Source of the DNA: Cavia porcellus
Lineage: Eukaryota > Chordata > Mammalia > Rodentia > Caviidae
DNA length: 64,000 nt
Assembly (NCBI RefSeq): GCF_034190915.1
Contig: NW_026947486.1
Span: 102,901,123 to 102,965,122 of the forward strand
Direction of reading: 5' to 3'
Below, piece after piece: positions 1 to 10,982 of the stretch. The position numbers and the translations under genes were made by a program. The notes below the pieces were generated by a model that did no database searches, was not told where the DNA came from, and saw only the letters and a program-made list of their open reading frames with translations. Positions within the stretch are counted from its first letter, which is position 1. The number at the start of each line of letters is the position of its first letter.

Positions 1-1135
1 CATATAGCATGTCTTAATGAGGTTGTGCTTAATTTCTGATAGAGTTCTCTGTACTCTGAAGTCTTTGTCTCTGGTTTCCTGTTTCTTTTTTTGCCTTTAG
101 TTCTGGCTTGCCTTGCTTTTCTATCTCCTGCCAATCAAGGTGCTTTAATGACTTGTGCTTTTGTGTCATGGTTCCTTCTGGGAATGCCTGCCAGACACAT
201 GGCGGCTAAAATGTATAACAGTAAGCATTAGTACTATTATTATTCCAGTAAGTTGCTGTGTTAAAGGTAGAAATTAATAGGTTATAAAGTAAAAAAAAAA
301 GTAATGGAAATTTTAGGAAACCTATGAAAATGTAATTGTGAATTGGTTATTATAAACCGTTTTTAAAGTGGGCTAAATCAAGTTGCTACAGTAACTATTC
401 TGTTTTTTACTTTCTCAGCATTTAAAGACATACAATGGAAGTCACATTTTTTTGTCAACTGCACTATTATGTCTTAGGTTAGTATCTCACATTCTCTTCT
501 CTCTATGCAGTTGTACTCTTTCTTAGACTTCATGTTGAAAAAATAGCATTGCATGCTCTAAGAAAGAGTAGGAAGGATATGAACAATTACTGTATGTTTT
601 GTAGTTGCAGTATTCCCTTACTGATGTGGCCTGCATTCTTTTCATCCTTTGTGTATACTGTGTAGCCTCTAGTACACAGAGAAGACAATGATGCTGTGAT
701 ATATAATACTGTTTTGATTATTGGTTTTGATTTCATGAATGCTCATTTCACTTCTACATCTTGCATTATATATCATGCCAGAGTGGCAATTTATGAGCCA
801 CATTTTGTAATTTTCCTTTGCTGCTGTCTGCTGTGATTATTTTTTCTGTCTCCCCTTGGTATTGCACATTGACAGTCAGAGTTAGTGACGAAGTGGGGTT
901 GATGCTGTGCAGTGGCTGTGACAGTAGCTCATCCAGTCCCTTGATTATGTAGATGTAGAATTTGTGGCCAAATGAAGGGGCAACATGTTCAAGGTCACAT
1001 GTGAAGTCAATGGAAAGCAAGGCCAGACTATATATAGCCGAATATCGCCCCCTCTCAATTTCATCTCGTCCTCTTCTCACAGTACTTCTTGATAAAGTGC
1101 TGAATAGCTTAGGATTTTACCTACAGATTCCTTGT
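1..1135. other. Unique intergenic or intronic sequence, no gene recognised
   Basis: AT-rich sequence without a convincing coding stretch on either strand. The short open frames here have no recognisable domain and no codon structure that stands out. The only notable structure is a perfect 14-bp inverted repeat near 514-570. Confidence 0.6.
514..570. repeat. Perfect 14-bp inverted repeat with 29-nt loop
   Basis: TACTCTTTCTTAGA at 514-527 is matched exactly by its reverse complement at 557-570. Transcribed RNA could form a hairpin, but no processing signal or conserved family is recognised. A chance palindrome remains possible. Confidence 0.5.
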
Positions 1136-1585
1136 TTTTGTATGAGTCAGCTGGGACTGCTATAACAACGGGTCATTAACTGGGTGACTTTAACAGCAGA
1201 AATGGGATATTTGATGAGGGTGTTGGCATGGTTGTGGTCTAGCGAGAGTTCTCTTCCCTTCCTGGCTTGCAAACAGCTGCCCTCTCTCTGAGTCAGCACA
1301 TGGAGAAAGAGAGGGGGAGGAGAAGTGAGAAGAAGGGAAGGAGGGAGGGAGGGAGAGAGAGTAAGAGAAAGGGAGGCAGACAAAGAGAGACACAGAGCAG
1401 CAGATAGAGAGAGAGGCAGAGACAGAGTGACCCCGAATCCCACGAGGGCTCCACCCTCACAGCCTCATCTAAACTTAATGACTGTCAGAGAGCCCAACAC
1501 TAAATTTCACTGTATTCAGGGTTAGGGTTTTAATGTACAATTTTTGGCAAGAATGCAATTCAGTCCATAGCATTTTTTATACATT
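1136..1585 (+). mobile_element. Ancient ERVL-type LTR fragment (MLT2-like), diverged
   Basis: The start, with a 'GCTGGGACTGCTATAACAA' stretch and 'ACTGGGTGACTTTAACAGCAG', followed by 'TTCCTGGCTTGC', a purine-rich middle and 'GAGGGCTCCACCCTCA' with 'CCTCATCTAAAC', follows the order of blocks I associate with MLT2-class LTRs. The central 1320-1435 stretch has expanded into GA-rich low complexity. The family name is from memory of the consensus and is uncertain. No internal retroviral region lies next to it. Confidence 0.45.
1320..1435. repeat. GA-rich low-complexity tract
   Basis: Runs of GGGAGG, GAGAGA and AAAGAGAGACA make this almost purely purine on the + strand. Open frames across it on either strand translate to Arg/Glu or Leu/Ser strings, which are low-complexity artefacts. 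It probably arose inside the older LTR. Confidence 0.75.
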
Positions 1586-1798
1586 TATAGCATGGAAAAA
1601 ATTCTTGATGAGTTCTGAAGGACAGTCTTCTATTCTGTTTCATTTTTAAGAACATGCTATGGATTATATCTTAATTGCTATTCGCTATGAATGTCTGTTT
1701 GGAACAAAATTGCCATATATTCAGTGCTAGTTGTGTATCATAGTAGAAGAGGGTCTATAATGAAACTACTGTGAACTGGGATCAATGATATTTAAGTG

Positions 1799-2365
1799 TT
1801 TTTTTTTAAAAAATTTTATTTTGAAAGTAGTGAAAGCACAACAGAACAAGATAGAACAAAGGCAATCGAGACAATGCAGTGAAATTGGTACATGACTTCA
1901 CAGTAGGACATTGTGATGTTAGTAATAGGTACTATGGTATATCTTGTTATCTTCACAATAGTTGTCCTGTCAATTAGGTATAGCGAAATCAAACCAAAAC
2001 CAGAACATTACAAAACCAATTGAGAGTACTGAATACATCAAAAGAAACATAACAAAACAAAACAGTGGAAACAACCTTTGCCTTCAAACAGAAGATAGAA
2101 GGAGATCCCCCATATCTGCTATACTGCATATGGTCATCCTCCCAAGAGATGCTGAGACATCTATCCCCAGTAGCTACGGTGCGGGGGAGGGTGTTTGATT
2201 CTCAGCCCACACACTAATAGGCTCATAGGAGCCGCTATTTCTCCTCCTGGCCCATGCCAGGGGCTCTTACCAGGAGGGTGGGTGAATAAGCTGCCTAAGT
2301 CCCACCATGGCCGGATCTCAGGAGCGCTGGTTCTCCTCCTAGCCCATGCCAGGGGCACTTCAGAC
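1799..2365 (-). mobile_element. L1-derived mini-element: GC-rich 5' repeats joined to L1 3'UTR, no ORFs
   Basis: Read on the minus strand, a GC-rich head (2165-2365) repeats a 'TGGCATGGGC..GGAGGAG' motif twice (near 2245 and 2335). It is followed directly by 3'UTR-like sequence of the local L1 lineage (1810-2160), ending in an A-rich tail that appears as the T-run at 1799. Imperfect 11-12-bp target-site duplications flank it: CAATGATATTTA at 1783-1794 and CAGTGATATTA at 2366-2376. Neither ORF1 nor ORF2 is present. A second copy of the same plan lies at 31998-32417. I infer an internally deleted, L1-mobilised non-autonomous element, with the 5' part resembling the 5'UTR of the 35-37.5 kb L1. 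Confidence 0.55.
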
Positions 2366-2379
2366 CAGTGATATTAGCA

Positions 2380-3470
2380 CTACTAGTTAGTTGCAAAATG
2401 AGATCAGGTACTTTAGTGACTGACTATAATGCCATAAATGAAAATAGTTCAATGAAATATTCAGCAGACTAATAGTCTTTCATTTGTATGTGGCTCATTT
2501 CCCCTGAAACTCCCATGAAGCCATTGAAAAGATTGAGCATTACAAGATTGCACATCAAGTCTGTGTACTTCAGAATTTTGACCTATTTAAAATGAACACA
2601 GTGTACCCGCTCTCCATTACCTTGAATAGAGCCCTCACCTTTTTCTGACCGTTTTACAAGGGAACTAGAATAGGTGGTCTATTTGAGGTGAATATTTTAT
2701 TATGTTTGTGTAGGAAACAGATGTCCTTGACAATTTTTCAGATATTTGTTGCTTCAAGTACGAAGATTTAGATGAACCTGAAACTGAATATATTTGGCAA
2801 CAAACTGGCACTTTGAAAAAGTAGTTGTACTGCATTCTAATACGGAGAATATTATCTGCCAGAGCCAGTCAGTAAGCCATCTACGTTCTGCATTATTTAG
2901 TCATTTATCATCCTTACTAGGAGGATTTTGGTTTTGTTTTGCTTCTCTTTTACTATATTTAAGGCACTATGTTAGGAATTGTGTAATACACGCATATAAA
3001 ATATCCCTGAAACTTTGCCTTCAAATAACTTGTAGCTCAGTGGATTATCAGAGCAAGACAAAGGAATAAGATATTTAGAGTAGTAACAATTCCATCTAGT
3101 AGGAGGTGCTAGGAGTCATAGTTGAAGTTGATATGGGGCTTAAAGGAGGAGTAAAAGATATTGTCCAGTTTGGGGCATTTGGGAAAGCTTTACTAAAGTG
3201 ATAATGCTTGGTCTATGAAATGAAGGCTACTTAGAAATTGGCCACCTATGTACTTGACTCTATTCCCTTCCATTTCTTTTATCATCTGTTTAATTAGTTA
3301 TCAATCTTCCCTTGCAGATCTGTTTTACCTGTCCCCTGAGATCCTTTCTTTTGCTTATATGTATGCTTGAATTTTCCCATTCTACTCCTTAGTCCCACCA
3401 CTTATGCTTTTTAAAAATAGCTTTGTGAGCTTTTTTTGAAAATGTGTTGTTTTCAGACTGAGTAAAAATG
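2380..3470. other. No recognisable gene or repeat
   Basis: Unique-looking AT-rich sequence. The longest open frames here are under 100 codons and resemble no family I know. Confidence 0.5.
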
Positions 3471-3474
3471 CTGT

Positions 3475-4715
3475 TTTGTAAAGACAAAAAATTTTCTGTG
3501 AATTAAAATATGATTATATGTTTTATTTCTGTGGTAACCTTGCATTATCACATAATACAAAAAAGCATACAGACATGAATAATTTAAAAAGTATACTAGT
3601 ATAAAAAAGTATGCATTATAAAGTTCATTCTTTTTGGTATACAGTGTTTTGCCATCTTGACAGATGCATAGAGTCATGTTACCACTGTCACATTTACGTT
3701 GCAGGAAAGTTCCATCTCTCTAAAAATCCCACATGGTAACCCTTCATGGTCAATTCCTTCCTCTCCTCCAAACCCTGGTAGCATTGATCCATCATCTACT
3801 CCTATAGTTTTGCCTTTCCCAGAAAATCATATAAATAAATCGTTCAGTATATCATACAGGGCTTTTTTGATCTGATTTATTTCACTCATTTTTTACTGCT
3901 GAATAGTATTCCACCATATTCCATAATGTATTTATTCATGAATGTTTTTAGGTTCTTTCCAGAGTTTTGTGGTTATAAATAAATGTTTTAATAATTGCCA
4001 TAAATACATATAAAACAGTTTTTATGTTAATATGTTTTTATTTCTATTGCATAAATACTTACAAGTGGAGTCAATGAGTCATATGATAATTATGTTTAAC
4101 CAAAAAGAATTACTCAATTAATTTTCAAAATGTTGTGCCATTTTGAAATGCTCAGAAATGTCTGAGAATTCTAGTTTCTCTATATCCTTGTCAACATTTA
4201 CTATTGTCAACTTGCTTTTTGTTTTATTCATTGTAATAGACATGTAGTGGTATTTTATCATGGCTGGAATTTTTGTTTCTTCAGTGACTAGTGATATTGA
4301 GCACATTCATGTGTTCTTATTTACCATTTATATCTCTTATTCAGTGAAGTGTCTGTTCAATGTTTTTGCTTACTTTTTTTTGTTGTTGTTACCGGGATCA
4401 AACTCATGACCTTGCACTTGCCAGGCAGGCGCTTATGCCACTGAGCTAAATCCCCGGCTTTTGCTTGCTTTTTAATTGAGTAGTTTGCTTTCTTGTTGAA
4501 ATATGAGAGCTCTTTATATATTCTTCATGCAAGCACTTTGTTAGACATGATTTGCAACTATTTTATTCAGTGCTTGTGTTTGTAATCTCTTAGCAGTGCC
4601 TTTTGCAGAGCAAAAGATTTTAACAGGTGTGAGTCCTATTTATCAATTTTTTGTATTAACTACATTGATTTGATTTTTACTGTGAACTGGTCTTCCATTC
4701 CGAGGACTAATTTTC
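3475..4715 (-). mobile_element. Ancient L1 fragment, ORF2 3' end and 3'UTR, antisense
   Basis: The + strand reads as the reverse complement of an old mammalian L1 3' portion. It shows the diagnostic antisense blocks 'TTACTGCTGAATAGTATTCC' (3894-3913), 'TCCTTGTCAACATTTACTAT' and 'AGAGCTCTTTATATATTC' (4507-4524). It is heavily diverged with no open frame, and is split by a younger ID SINE at 4379-4457. It belongs to an old L1M-type layer, not to the younger L1 lineage that dominates the rest of the window. Confidence 0.7.
4379..4457 (-). mobile_element. ID-type SINE (tRNA-derived), minus strand
   Basis: The + strand shows the reverse complement of a tRNA-like promoter: 'GGGATCAAACTCATGACC' (B box) and 'CCACTGAGCTAAATCCCC' (A box). 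Target-site duplications flank it: TTTTTGCTTACTTTTTT ends near 4380 and CTTTTGCTTGCTTTTT follows at 4457-4472. It is inserted in the ancient L1. Confidence 0.85.
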
Positions 4716-5084
4716 ACTATTTGCTACTTAATTTTCTATGAAACTCTAAAGCTAATGTTACATGAGTGGCACCTGAGGGTATGTAATGCAATGTAAATGC
4801 AATCAAAATTCTTTATCCAAATAACTTGACCATGATTTCTTATTCTTCTCATGTATGGCTGAATCAAATTTGCTAATGTTTTGCTGAGGACTCCTAGACT
4901 ATTCTATAAGTTTCTCAACTTTTCTTGTATATTTATTTGTTGTTTTGCTCTCCTTTCTAGGTTTTAAATTTTTCTGTTGGTTTTTCTTTTGTTTTGTTTT
5001 TTCATTATTGCTATTGTGTTTTTAGCTTCGTAGAGCTCTTTCTAATTTTTTGAATGTTTTTCTAAAAAAGCATCTTCTCAGGGC

Positions 5085-5191
5085 CAGATATGTAGCTCAG
5101 TGGTACAACATTTGCCTAACACATGTGAAGCCCTGGGTTCCATCCCCAGGACATACAAGTGCATGTGTGTGCACATGCACACACACACATG
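5085..5191 (+). mobile_element. ID-type SINE with TG/CA-rich tail
   Basis: 'GTAGCTCAGTGGTACAACA' is the A box and 'GGGTTCCATCCCCAGGACA' the B box of a tRNA-derived SINE. The usual A-rich tail is replaced by a GT/CA repeat (about 5160-5188). The flanking duplication is AGCATCTT, at about 5069 and 5194. Confidence 0.85.
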
Positions 5192-5390
5192 AGCATCTTG
5201 TCCCTGTTCCATGAGGGCACTATCATCTTATACTGCTTTTAGGATATCAATGATATGGATATTTTTCTCAGTGAATAATGTCATTTCTTTCTAGTAGAGG
5301 TCCCTTTTTGTTTTGGTCTCTTTCATATGTTGTCCAATGGTCTGATGATTGTTGGTACATTTATGCATACGATTAAAAGTATAGTAATAG

Positions 5391-5489
5391 GGGCTGGGGA
5401 TTTAGCTCAGTGGCATAAGCACCTACCTGCCTTGCCAGCAGGCAGTCGTGAGTTCGATCCCTGGTACCGATAAAAAGGAAAAAGACAAA
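5391..5489 (+). mobile_element. ID-type SINE, plus strand, well preserved
   Basis: GGGCTGGGGATTTAGCTCAG starts the element and 'GTGAGTTCGATCCCTGG' is an almost perfect B box. It ends in an A-rich tail (5472-5493). This is the best preserved ID copy in the window, and its B box GTTCGATCC would be compatible with a polymerase III promoter. Confidence 0.88.
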
Positions 5490-5709
5490 AAAACCCTATA
5501 GGAATAAAATACTAAGTGAATGCTATAAGCATGTGAAGAGCCCTAGAGACCCAGGGCTTTACTATAAGTAGACCGGTGTGCACTGTTTCCTGGAGACCCC
5601 TTGTATTATTATTGTTATGGTTTAACCTTGATCTGGTCACTATTTTCACAGTGATGTCTTTCTCTTTTCTCTCTGGAGAGGTAATGTCTTGCTTCCATCG
5701 TTCCATGTC

Positions 5710-5868
5710 CTTTTTTTTTTTTTTTTTTGAAACAAGGTCTTGCTGTGTAGTTCAGGCTGGCCTTGAACTCACTATGGAGCCCAGGCTGGCTTTGAACTCA
5801 CAGTGCTCTTTCTGCCTTAGCCTTCCAAGGGCTGAGATTACAGGCGTGCACCACCATGCCTCACTTAG
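5710..5868 (-). mobile_element. B1-type SINE, minus strand
   Basis: An 18-T run (reverse complement of the A tail) is followed by 'GAAACAAGGTCTTGCTGTGT', 'GGCTGGCCTTGAACTCAC' and 'CTGAGATTACAGGCGTGCAC', the usual antisense B1 blocks. The 'GGCTGGC.TTGAACTCAC' block occurs twice (5757 and 5786), as in B1 forms with the rodent internal tandem duplication. Confidence 0.9.
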
Positions 5869-6123
5869 CTGAGTGTCTTGACAAGCAACGTATAGTATAC
5901 TACAGGCACTCAAATTTCTCTACTCAGGGAACAGGTCCGATGCCATTAGCCACATCCAGTGTCTTTCACCCTGGACCAAAACTTTTGGACATCTGCTACA
6001 ATTTTGAAAGAGCAAGGTGATAGAGGTATCTAATTTTAGAAAACCTTTCAAACATTCTCTTCCTTTAGTTACACCTTGCTTCTTCCCTTTATTTATAGAT
6101 ACCTGTTGCTACCAGGTTTTGAG

Positions 6124-6206
6124 TTTTTTTTATGCCAGGGATTGAACTCACAACCTCATGCTTGCCAGGCAGACATTTGTACTGCTGAGCTGTGTCCCTG
6201 GCCCCA
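6124..6206 (-). mobile_element. ID-type SINE, minus strand, diverged
   Basis: 'AGGGATTGAACTCACAACCT' and 'GCTGAGCTGTGTCCCTGGCC' are the reverse complements of the B and A boxes. The T-run at 6125-6132 is the tail. Confidence 0.82.
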
Positions 6207-6557
6207 TTAATTCTGTAGTGTAAACTAGGATTTCTTAGCTTTCACTGCTGTCTGCATAGTTTCTTTTCCTGTGACCTGATTTCTTATTTTGCCTATCTGT
6301 GTAGATTTAAAAAGGAAGTTCTTTTTATAGTCTTATTGGGAGTTTCAAAAGAGAGCAAGATTAGAAGTATGTATATTCAGTTTCCATTTTATCCTGGAAT
6401 ATTTTATTTTAATGTTTATTTTATTCCCAGCTACACTAATCAATTGCTAAGGTGGGGATATTTAGAGGCGCAGAAAAATATAAACATGATAATAAACACC
6501 TACAATCCCATCTTTTTGAGATACCTCCTACTGACTTTCATCACTGTTCAAGATTTC

Positions 6558-6642
6558 CTTTTTTATTTTTGGTACCAGGAGTCAAACTCAACCTGATGCT
6601 TGCCAGGCAGGCACTGTGCCACTGAGCTATATCCCCAGCTCT
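6558..6642 (-). mobile_element. ID-type SINE, minus strand
   Basis: A T-rich tail is followed by 'GGAGTCAAACTCAACCTGA' and 'CCACTGAGCTATATCCCCAG'. The layout matches the other ID copies in this cluster. Confidence 0.84.
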
Positions 6643-6799
6643 CAAGTTTTTCTTTTCTGTTTGTAAATTGTGATTACATGATGTACACAATTTCATTTCA
6701 TCTTTGTTCACTTATCAGAGTGTCTTTAAATGCATGTTATACAATCAATGGAAATTCGTTATACACTTTTTACAATCATTGGAAATCTTGTCATCTTTT

Positions 6800-6955
6800 C
6801 GTTTTGTTTTGTTTTTTGAGACAAGGTCTTGCTATAAAGTTTAGGCTGACCTTGAACTCACTGTGTAGCCCAGGCTGGCCTCAAACTCATGGTAGTGCTC
6901 CTGCCTCAGTCTTCAAAGTTCTGGGATTACAGGAGTGTTCCACCACTCCTGTCAT
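6800..6955 (-). mobile_element. B1-type SINE, minus strand
   Basis: 'TTTTGAGACAAGGTCTTGC', a duplicated 'AGGCTG.CCTTGAACTCAC/AGGCTGGCCTCAAACTCA' block and 'CTGGGATTACAGGAGTG' identify an antisense B1. An open frame running through it on the + strand is an artefact. Confidence 0.9.
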
Positions 6956-7024
6956 TTTTGACAGCCACAAAATATTCAGTTGTATGAATAATAGTAGCTC
7001 AATCATACATGTGATTACTATTTG

Positions 7025-7258
7025 ACAACGTTCTAAATACTTGACAAGTAGTAGCTCATTTAACCTTCACAGTAACATTACAAGGTAGGTATTATTGCTA
7101 CTGTACCATTTTGTGGTTGAGGAAGTAAGACACAGAGCAGTATGATAACTTGCCCAATGTCACCTAGCTAGTAAGTGGTGGACTCAGAACTCAAACTCAC
7201 ATAATCTGGCTTGAGAGTCCATGTGTTTTAGTCATTATACCAGATAATGCCATTATAC
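7025..7258 (-). mobile_element. MIR SINE, minus strand
   Basis: The core block 'ACTTGCCCAATGTCACCTAG' with 'CTAGTAAGTGGTGGACTCAG' (7151-7188) is the reverse complement of the MIR core. Flanking sequence down to 'AGCTCATTTAACCTTCACAG' fits the MIR tail side. It is an ancient relic with no function visible. Confidence 0.85.
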
Positions 7259-7294
7259 TGGTCTAATAATTTAACTTTTCATGTACTGTTGGAT

Positions 7295-7379
7295 GGGTCA
7301 GGTTGTTTGTAGTTTTTGGTAATTAGGAGTTATGCTTTGATAATTATCTGTCTGATTCACATTTTGTGTATTTTAATTT
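7295..7379 (+). repeat. 85-bp direct repeat, copy 1
   Basis: This 85-bp block, beginning GGGTCAGGTTG and ending ATTTTAATTT, recurs at 8003-8087 with one substitution (TTTGTAG against TTCGTAG). The block begins just after the MIR and is not a recognised repeat family. Confidence 0.9.
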
Positions 7380-7529
7380 CTTCAGAACAGATTCTTAGCT
7401 TACATACTCTCGTCCTTGCCCATCCTTTTATATTCCCGTCCCATTTCTCTTCCCTTCCCAAGCATCAATCTTTATCTTTTATGACTTCTCTTAGTACTAG
7501 CAGTTTGGATCTCTCTCTTGAAAATATTT

Positions 7530-7606
7530 TTATGGTGTTGGGGACAAAACCCAGGGCCTTGTGCATACTAAACAAGTGTTCTAACTCTTGACTATGTCTC
7601 TGGCCC
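7530..7606 (-). mobile_element. ID-related SINE, minus strand, diverged
   Basis: 'GGGGACAAAACCCAGGGCCT' and 'GACTATGTCTCTGGCCC' correspond to degenerate reverse-complement B and A boxes. Divergence is greater than in the other ID copies, so the family assignment is less sure. Confidence 0.65.
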
Positions 7607-8002
7607 TGAGAAATAGTCTTAAAAGCTGACAAATGATCTTTCCTGCCAAATTTGTTGTTTCAGTTCTTATTCTTTATTTCGTCTATAATGTTTGACCAAC
7701 AGTACACTACACTCATCCTTCAGAAATACTCTTCTTTCTTACTATCCTTGCCATTGTTATCTTCTACTCTTATGTCTTGTTTCCTTCCTTTAATTCCCTT
7801 TTCTAATTCTCCTGACCACCAAACGCTAAACATCATCTTATTTTATCCTCATCTCTCATTTCCTTTCTTTCTTCTTCCTTCCATCCTCTTCTTCCTTGTC
7901 CTCTTCCTCCTTTCCTTTTCCTCTTTTCTCTTCCCCCTTTGGATATCCTTTCTATTCAATGATGACATGCATTTACATTTAATGTAATTATTGGTAAGGG
8001 AA
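7607..8002. other. Pyrimidine-rich unique sequence between direct repeats
   Basis: From about 7690 to 7950 the + strand is rich in CTT and TCC runs. Open frames here give Leu/Phe/Ser strings and are low-complexity artefacts. No element boundary is seen other than the 85-bp repeats on either side. Confidence 0.55.
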
Positions 8003-8118
8003 GGGTCAGGTTGTTCGTAGTTTTTGGTAATTAGGAGTTATGCTTTGATAATTATCTGTCTGATTCACATTTTGTGTATTTTAATTTGGTAATTAGGAGT
8101 TATGCTTTGATAATTATC
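8003..8118 (+). repeat. 85-bp direct repeat copy 2 plus partial third copy
   Basis: 8003-8087 repeats 7295-7379 with a single mismatch. It is followed at once by a third, 31-bp partial copy (8088-8118, GGTAATTAGGAGTTATGC...), giving a head-to-tail arrangement. The near identity implies a recent local duplication. Confidence 0.9.
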
Positions 8119-9939
8119 ATTTTACTCTTTTTACTCTTTTCTTTCTATATATTCTTTATATCTTTTTTGTGCCTCTGTTGCTCCATTACTACTTTTTTTT
8201 GTCAAATACGTATTTTCTAGTGACAAATTCCTTTGCGATTTCTTTTACTACTTTTTAAAAATTTTACTTAAAGAAAGACTAAACAAAACAGAAAATGGGT
8301 AGAAATAATACATACTTTCAAAGAAAAAATAAACAGTAAGAAATCATTAGTTGATGATTACAGATTGTCCTCTTACAAATAGATATTCAAGATACTAAAG
8401 GGGAGCATATAAAGTAGGGATTAAAACAGTGAGACTGCAACCAGTTCTGTTCAACTATCCAACAAAAACTTAGAAATATGGTTATCAATCCTATACACTT
8501 AAACATTCATACAGTTATCCATATCTTCAATTATGTTGAGACTGAATAAATCCAAGCAGGCTAATATCCCTCTGAACAAAGAATAATACTACTGCTGGGT
8601 GTCACATTATGACACTCGAGGATCAGCACTGGGTACTTTAGTGTCTCTCTTTTTTTCAAAGTATCTGTTCATTTCATCATATGTCACAAGATCAGTTCTT
8701 GTAAACTGCTTATAGATTCTACACATGCATGAGTCTTAACATGTATTTCTATCCTTTTCATGTTAGAGGGAGAAACAAAATAAACCAAGACAAAAAACAT
8801 ATTCCTATAAATATATGAAATGAAACAGATATATAAGACTGTTGTACAAGGAGTTCTACCATATAAGACCATTGTGCAAGTTTTGCCATAGTTCCTGTGT
8901 TATCTATCTCCAATAGAATTGGCTATATCATCAGACATAGTATATATATTGAATATATCAGTACATTATAGTATTAATAAAAGCACAACTTTGTATATTG
9001 CATAAAACTTCAAAAGCAGGCAGTTATCAAACCAGAATATGTATCGTAGAGTCTTGTCATCTTGTCATCTTCAGTGTAGTTGCCTATACTCTCAGACTTG
9101 ATGCTGTCAATCGTATCAGTTTAGAATAAAATCTGTTGATACCAAACAGCAATCAAACAAACTAGATTTAACTAAGGTCAGTCATGATAAAACAGTATAC
9201 ATCATACAGGGCTCCAGATTAAGATAATAGGAAATTAAAGATGATTACTGTGCTGTATCCTCATGTTTTTGGGATAGCTGTCTGTGCCCTCAAATCTAAT
9301 GCAAGTAGGAAAACTGGGACAGAATAAAATCTATTGAAAAAAGAATAAAATCTGTCTAAGCAGTGTGGTATGAGTAATGTTGGTTTTAAGTCCTTATACA
9401 CTATTAACAATGTCTTCTGCCATCTTTTTTAGGACTCTCCCTCCCCTTTCACTTCCCCAGGGTACACTGTGCATTTTTGGGTCTCACCAAGACCCTTGGT
9501 TTTAAATTAGGGTGGGAGGGGCAACCTGTTATTTACCTAAGTGGTTCTGAACCTTCTCTCTCCTAGACTTGATCTCTAATTGCATTCCTTGACCCATTAA
9601 AGCCTGTCTTTCCAACCTATCCACAAATACTGGTCTAGTTGCTCCTATTACTCTCTGGTTCTCTGTCACATAGAGCATTGTTTTCTCACATTTGATTTTT
9701 CAGTCCATGTACTCTTTTTCATGTTAATTATATTTCCTATAAATAGCATCTCAGTGGACCCTGCCTCCTGATCTACTCCATGTATGGTTCTTTTTTTTTA
9801 ATTTAGTGTATCAAGACCATCTATATTAGAGATTATAACCAACCTTCTCTGCCTCATTTCTGTTATTATCTTTTTATACCATCAGTTGTCTGCTTATCTT
9901 CTTTATTGTGTTTTCTGCTCCATTCATTGAGGCCTCTCT

Positions 9940-10982
9940 GCCGCTGTTCCTGGAATCCTAGTACTTTTCTCTCTCTCTAGAATGCCCTGCAGTATTCTCT
10001 GTAGAGTTGGATTGGTGGTTGTGAATTTCCCAAGTTCCTTTTTGTCTTGGAAGCATCTTGTTTCTCCATTAATTTCTAGAGACAGTTTAGCAGGGTATAT
10101 CAATCTAGGGTGGAGGTTATTTTCTTTCAGGGCTTGGAATATTTCATTTCAGGCTCTTCTTGACTTGATGGTTTGTGTCGAGAAGTCTGCTATTATTCTA
10201 ATGGGCCTTCTGTAGGTTATCTGATTCTTGTCTCTAACAGCTTTTAATATTCTGTTCTTATATTGAATTTCTGGGATCTTGATTATTATATGCCTGGTCG
10301 TAGCTCTGTTTTGGTTGTAGGTGGCTGGAGTTCTGTATGCCTCATACATCTGAATATCATTTCCTTTTCCTATGTTTGGGAAGTTTTCCTTAATTATTTC
10401 TGTGAATATCCTTTGTAGTTCCTTTGTTTGTATCCCTGTTTCTTCATTTACATTCTTTATTCTCAAGTTGTAGATCCTCTTGTTGTCTTCTAGCCTTTGT
10501 ATTGTTACTGCTTGTTTCCTCATTATTTTTAAAAAGTTTTTCTTTTCATAATCCCACATTGCAAAACTGTCCTCCAGTCTGGATAATCTATCCTTAGTTT
10601 CTTTCAAGCAGATTTGCCATCTTTCCATAGAGTTTTTAATTTCCTGGTGATCTCTTTGAATCTGCTTCATGTATTCTATATTTTTTATATTCTTCACCAA
10701 ATGGCTCTCTCCTTTGTTTGAGTTCTTCCCTTCTCTTTCTGTGTCTGCTTGAGGGGTGCTTAGCATCTCTTTTATTAATCTTCTTATATCTTGCTTTACT
10801 TGCCTAAATATTTCACTTTTGAACTCATCTATGAGGTCCCGAAGATATCTCTCTATATCCACTGGTGCCATGTCTGATATTGCTTGTTTGCTGTTCTCAT
10901 TCTCCTTTGTATTTACCTGACTTGGGTCAATGTTCTCAGGATATGAACATGGGAAATTTCTGTTATTGCTTCCTCTTCCCAT
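9940..10982 (-). pseudogene. L1 ORF1 (nucleic-acid-binding protein), interrupted
   Basis: A 277-codon open frame from the ATG at 10982 encodes most of an L1 ORF1 protein. It has a basic, disordered N terminus with MGRGSNNR and PENIDPSQVNTKENENSK, and a predicted coiled coil at roughly residues 50-160. An RRM-like domain follows (NLRIKNVNEETG to RHIIIKIPEIQ, about residues 170-245), then the start of the C-terminal domain (PIRIIADFSTQTIKSRRA). A stop after RRA at 10149 truncates it. The missing C-terminal part continues in the next bases (10148-9940, with antisense of LQP-like and CFQDK-like motifs). ORF1p normally trimerises and coats L1 RNA. This copy is decayed but still long. Confidence 0.88.

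Noticed and set aside
1147..1443. 98-codon minus-strand Leu/Ser-rich frame that looks like a signal peptide
   Set aside because: It is translation of the GA-rich low-complexity tract in an old LTR and has no conserved features.
5391..5489. tRNA gene candidate (A box and B box present)
   Set aside because: The tRNA-like part continues into an A-rich tail and recurs as a family of similar copies nearby, so it is an ID SINE. No cloverleaf with a proper acceptor stem was found.
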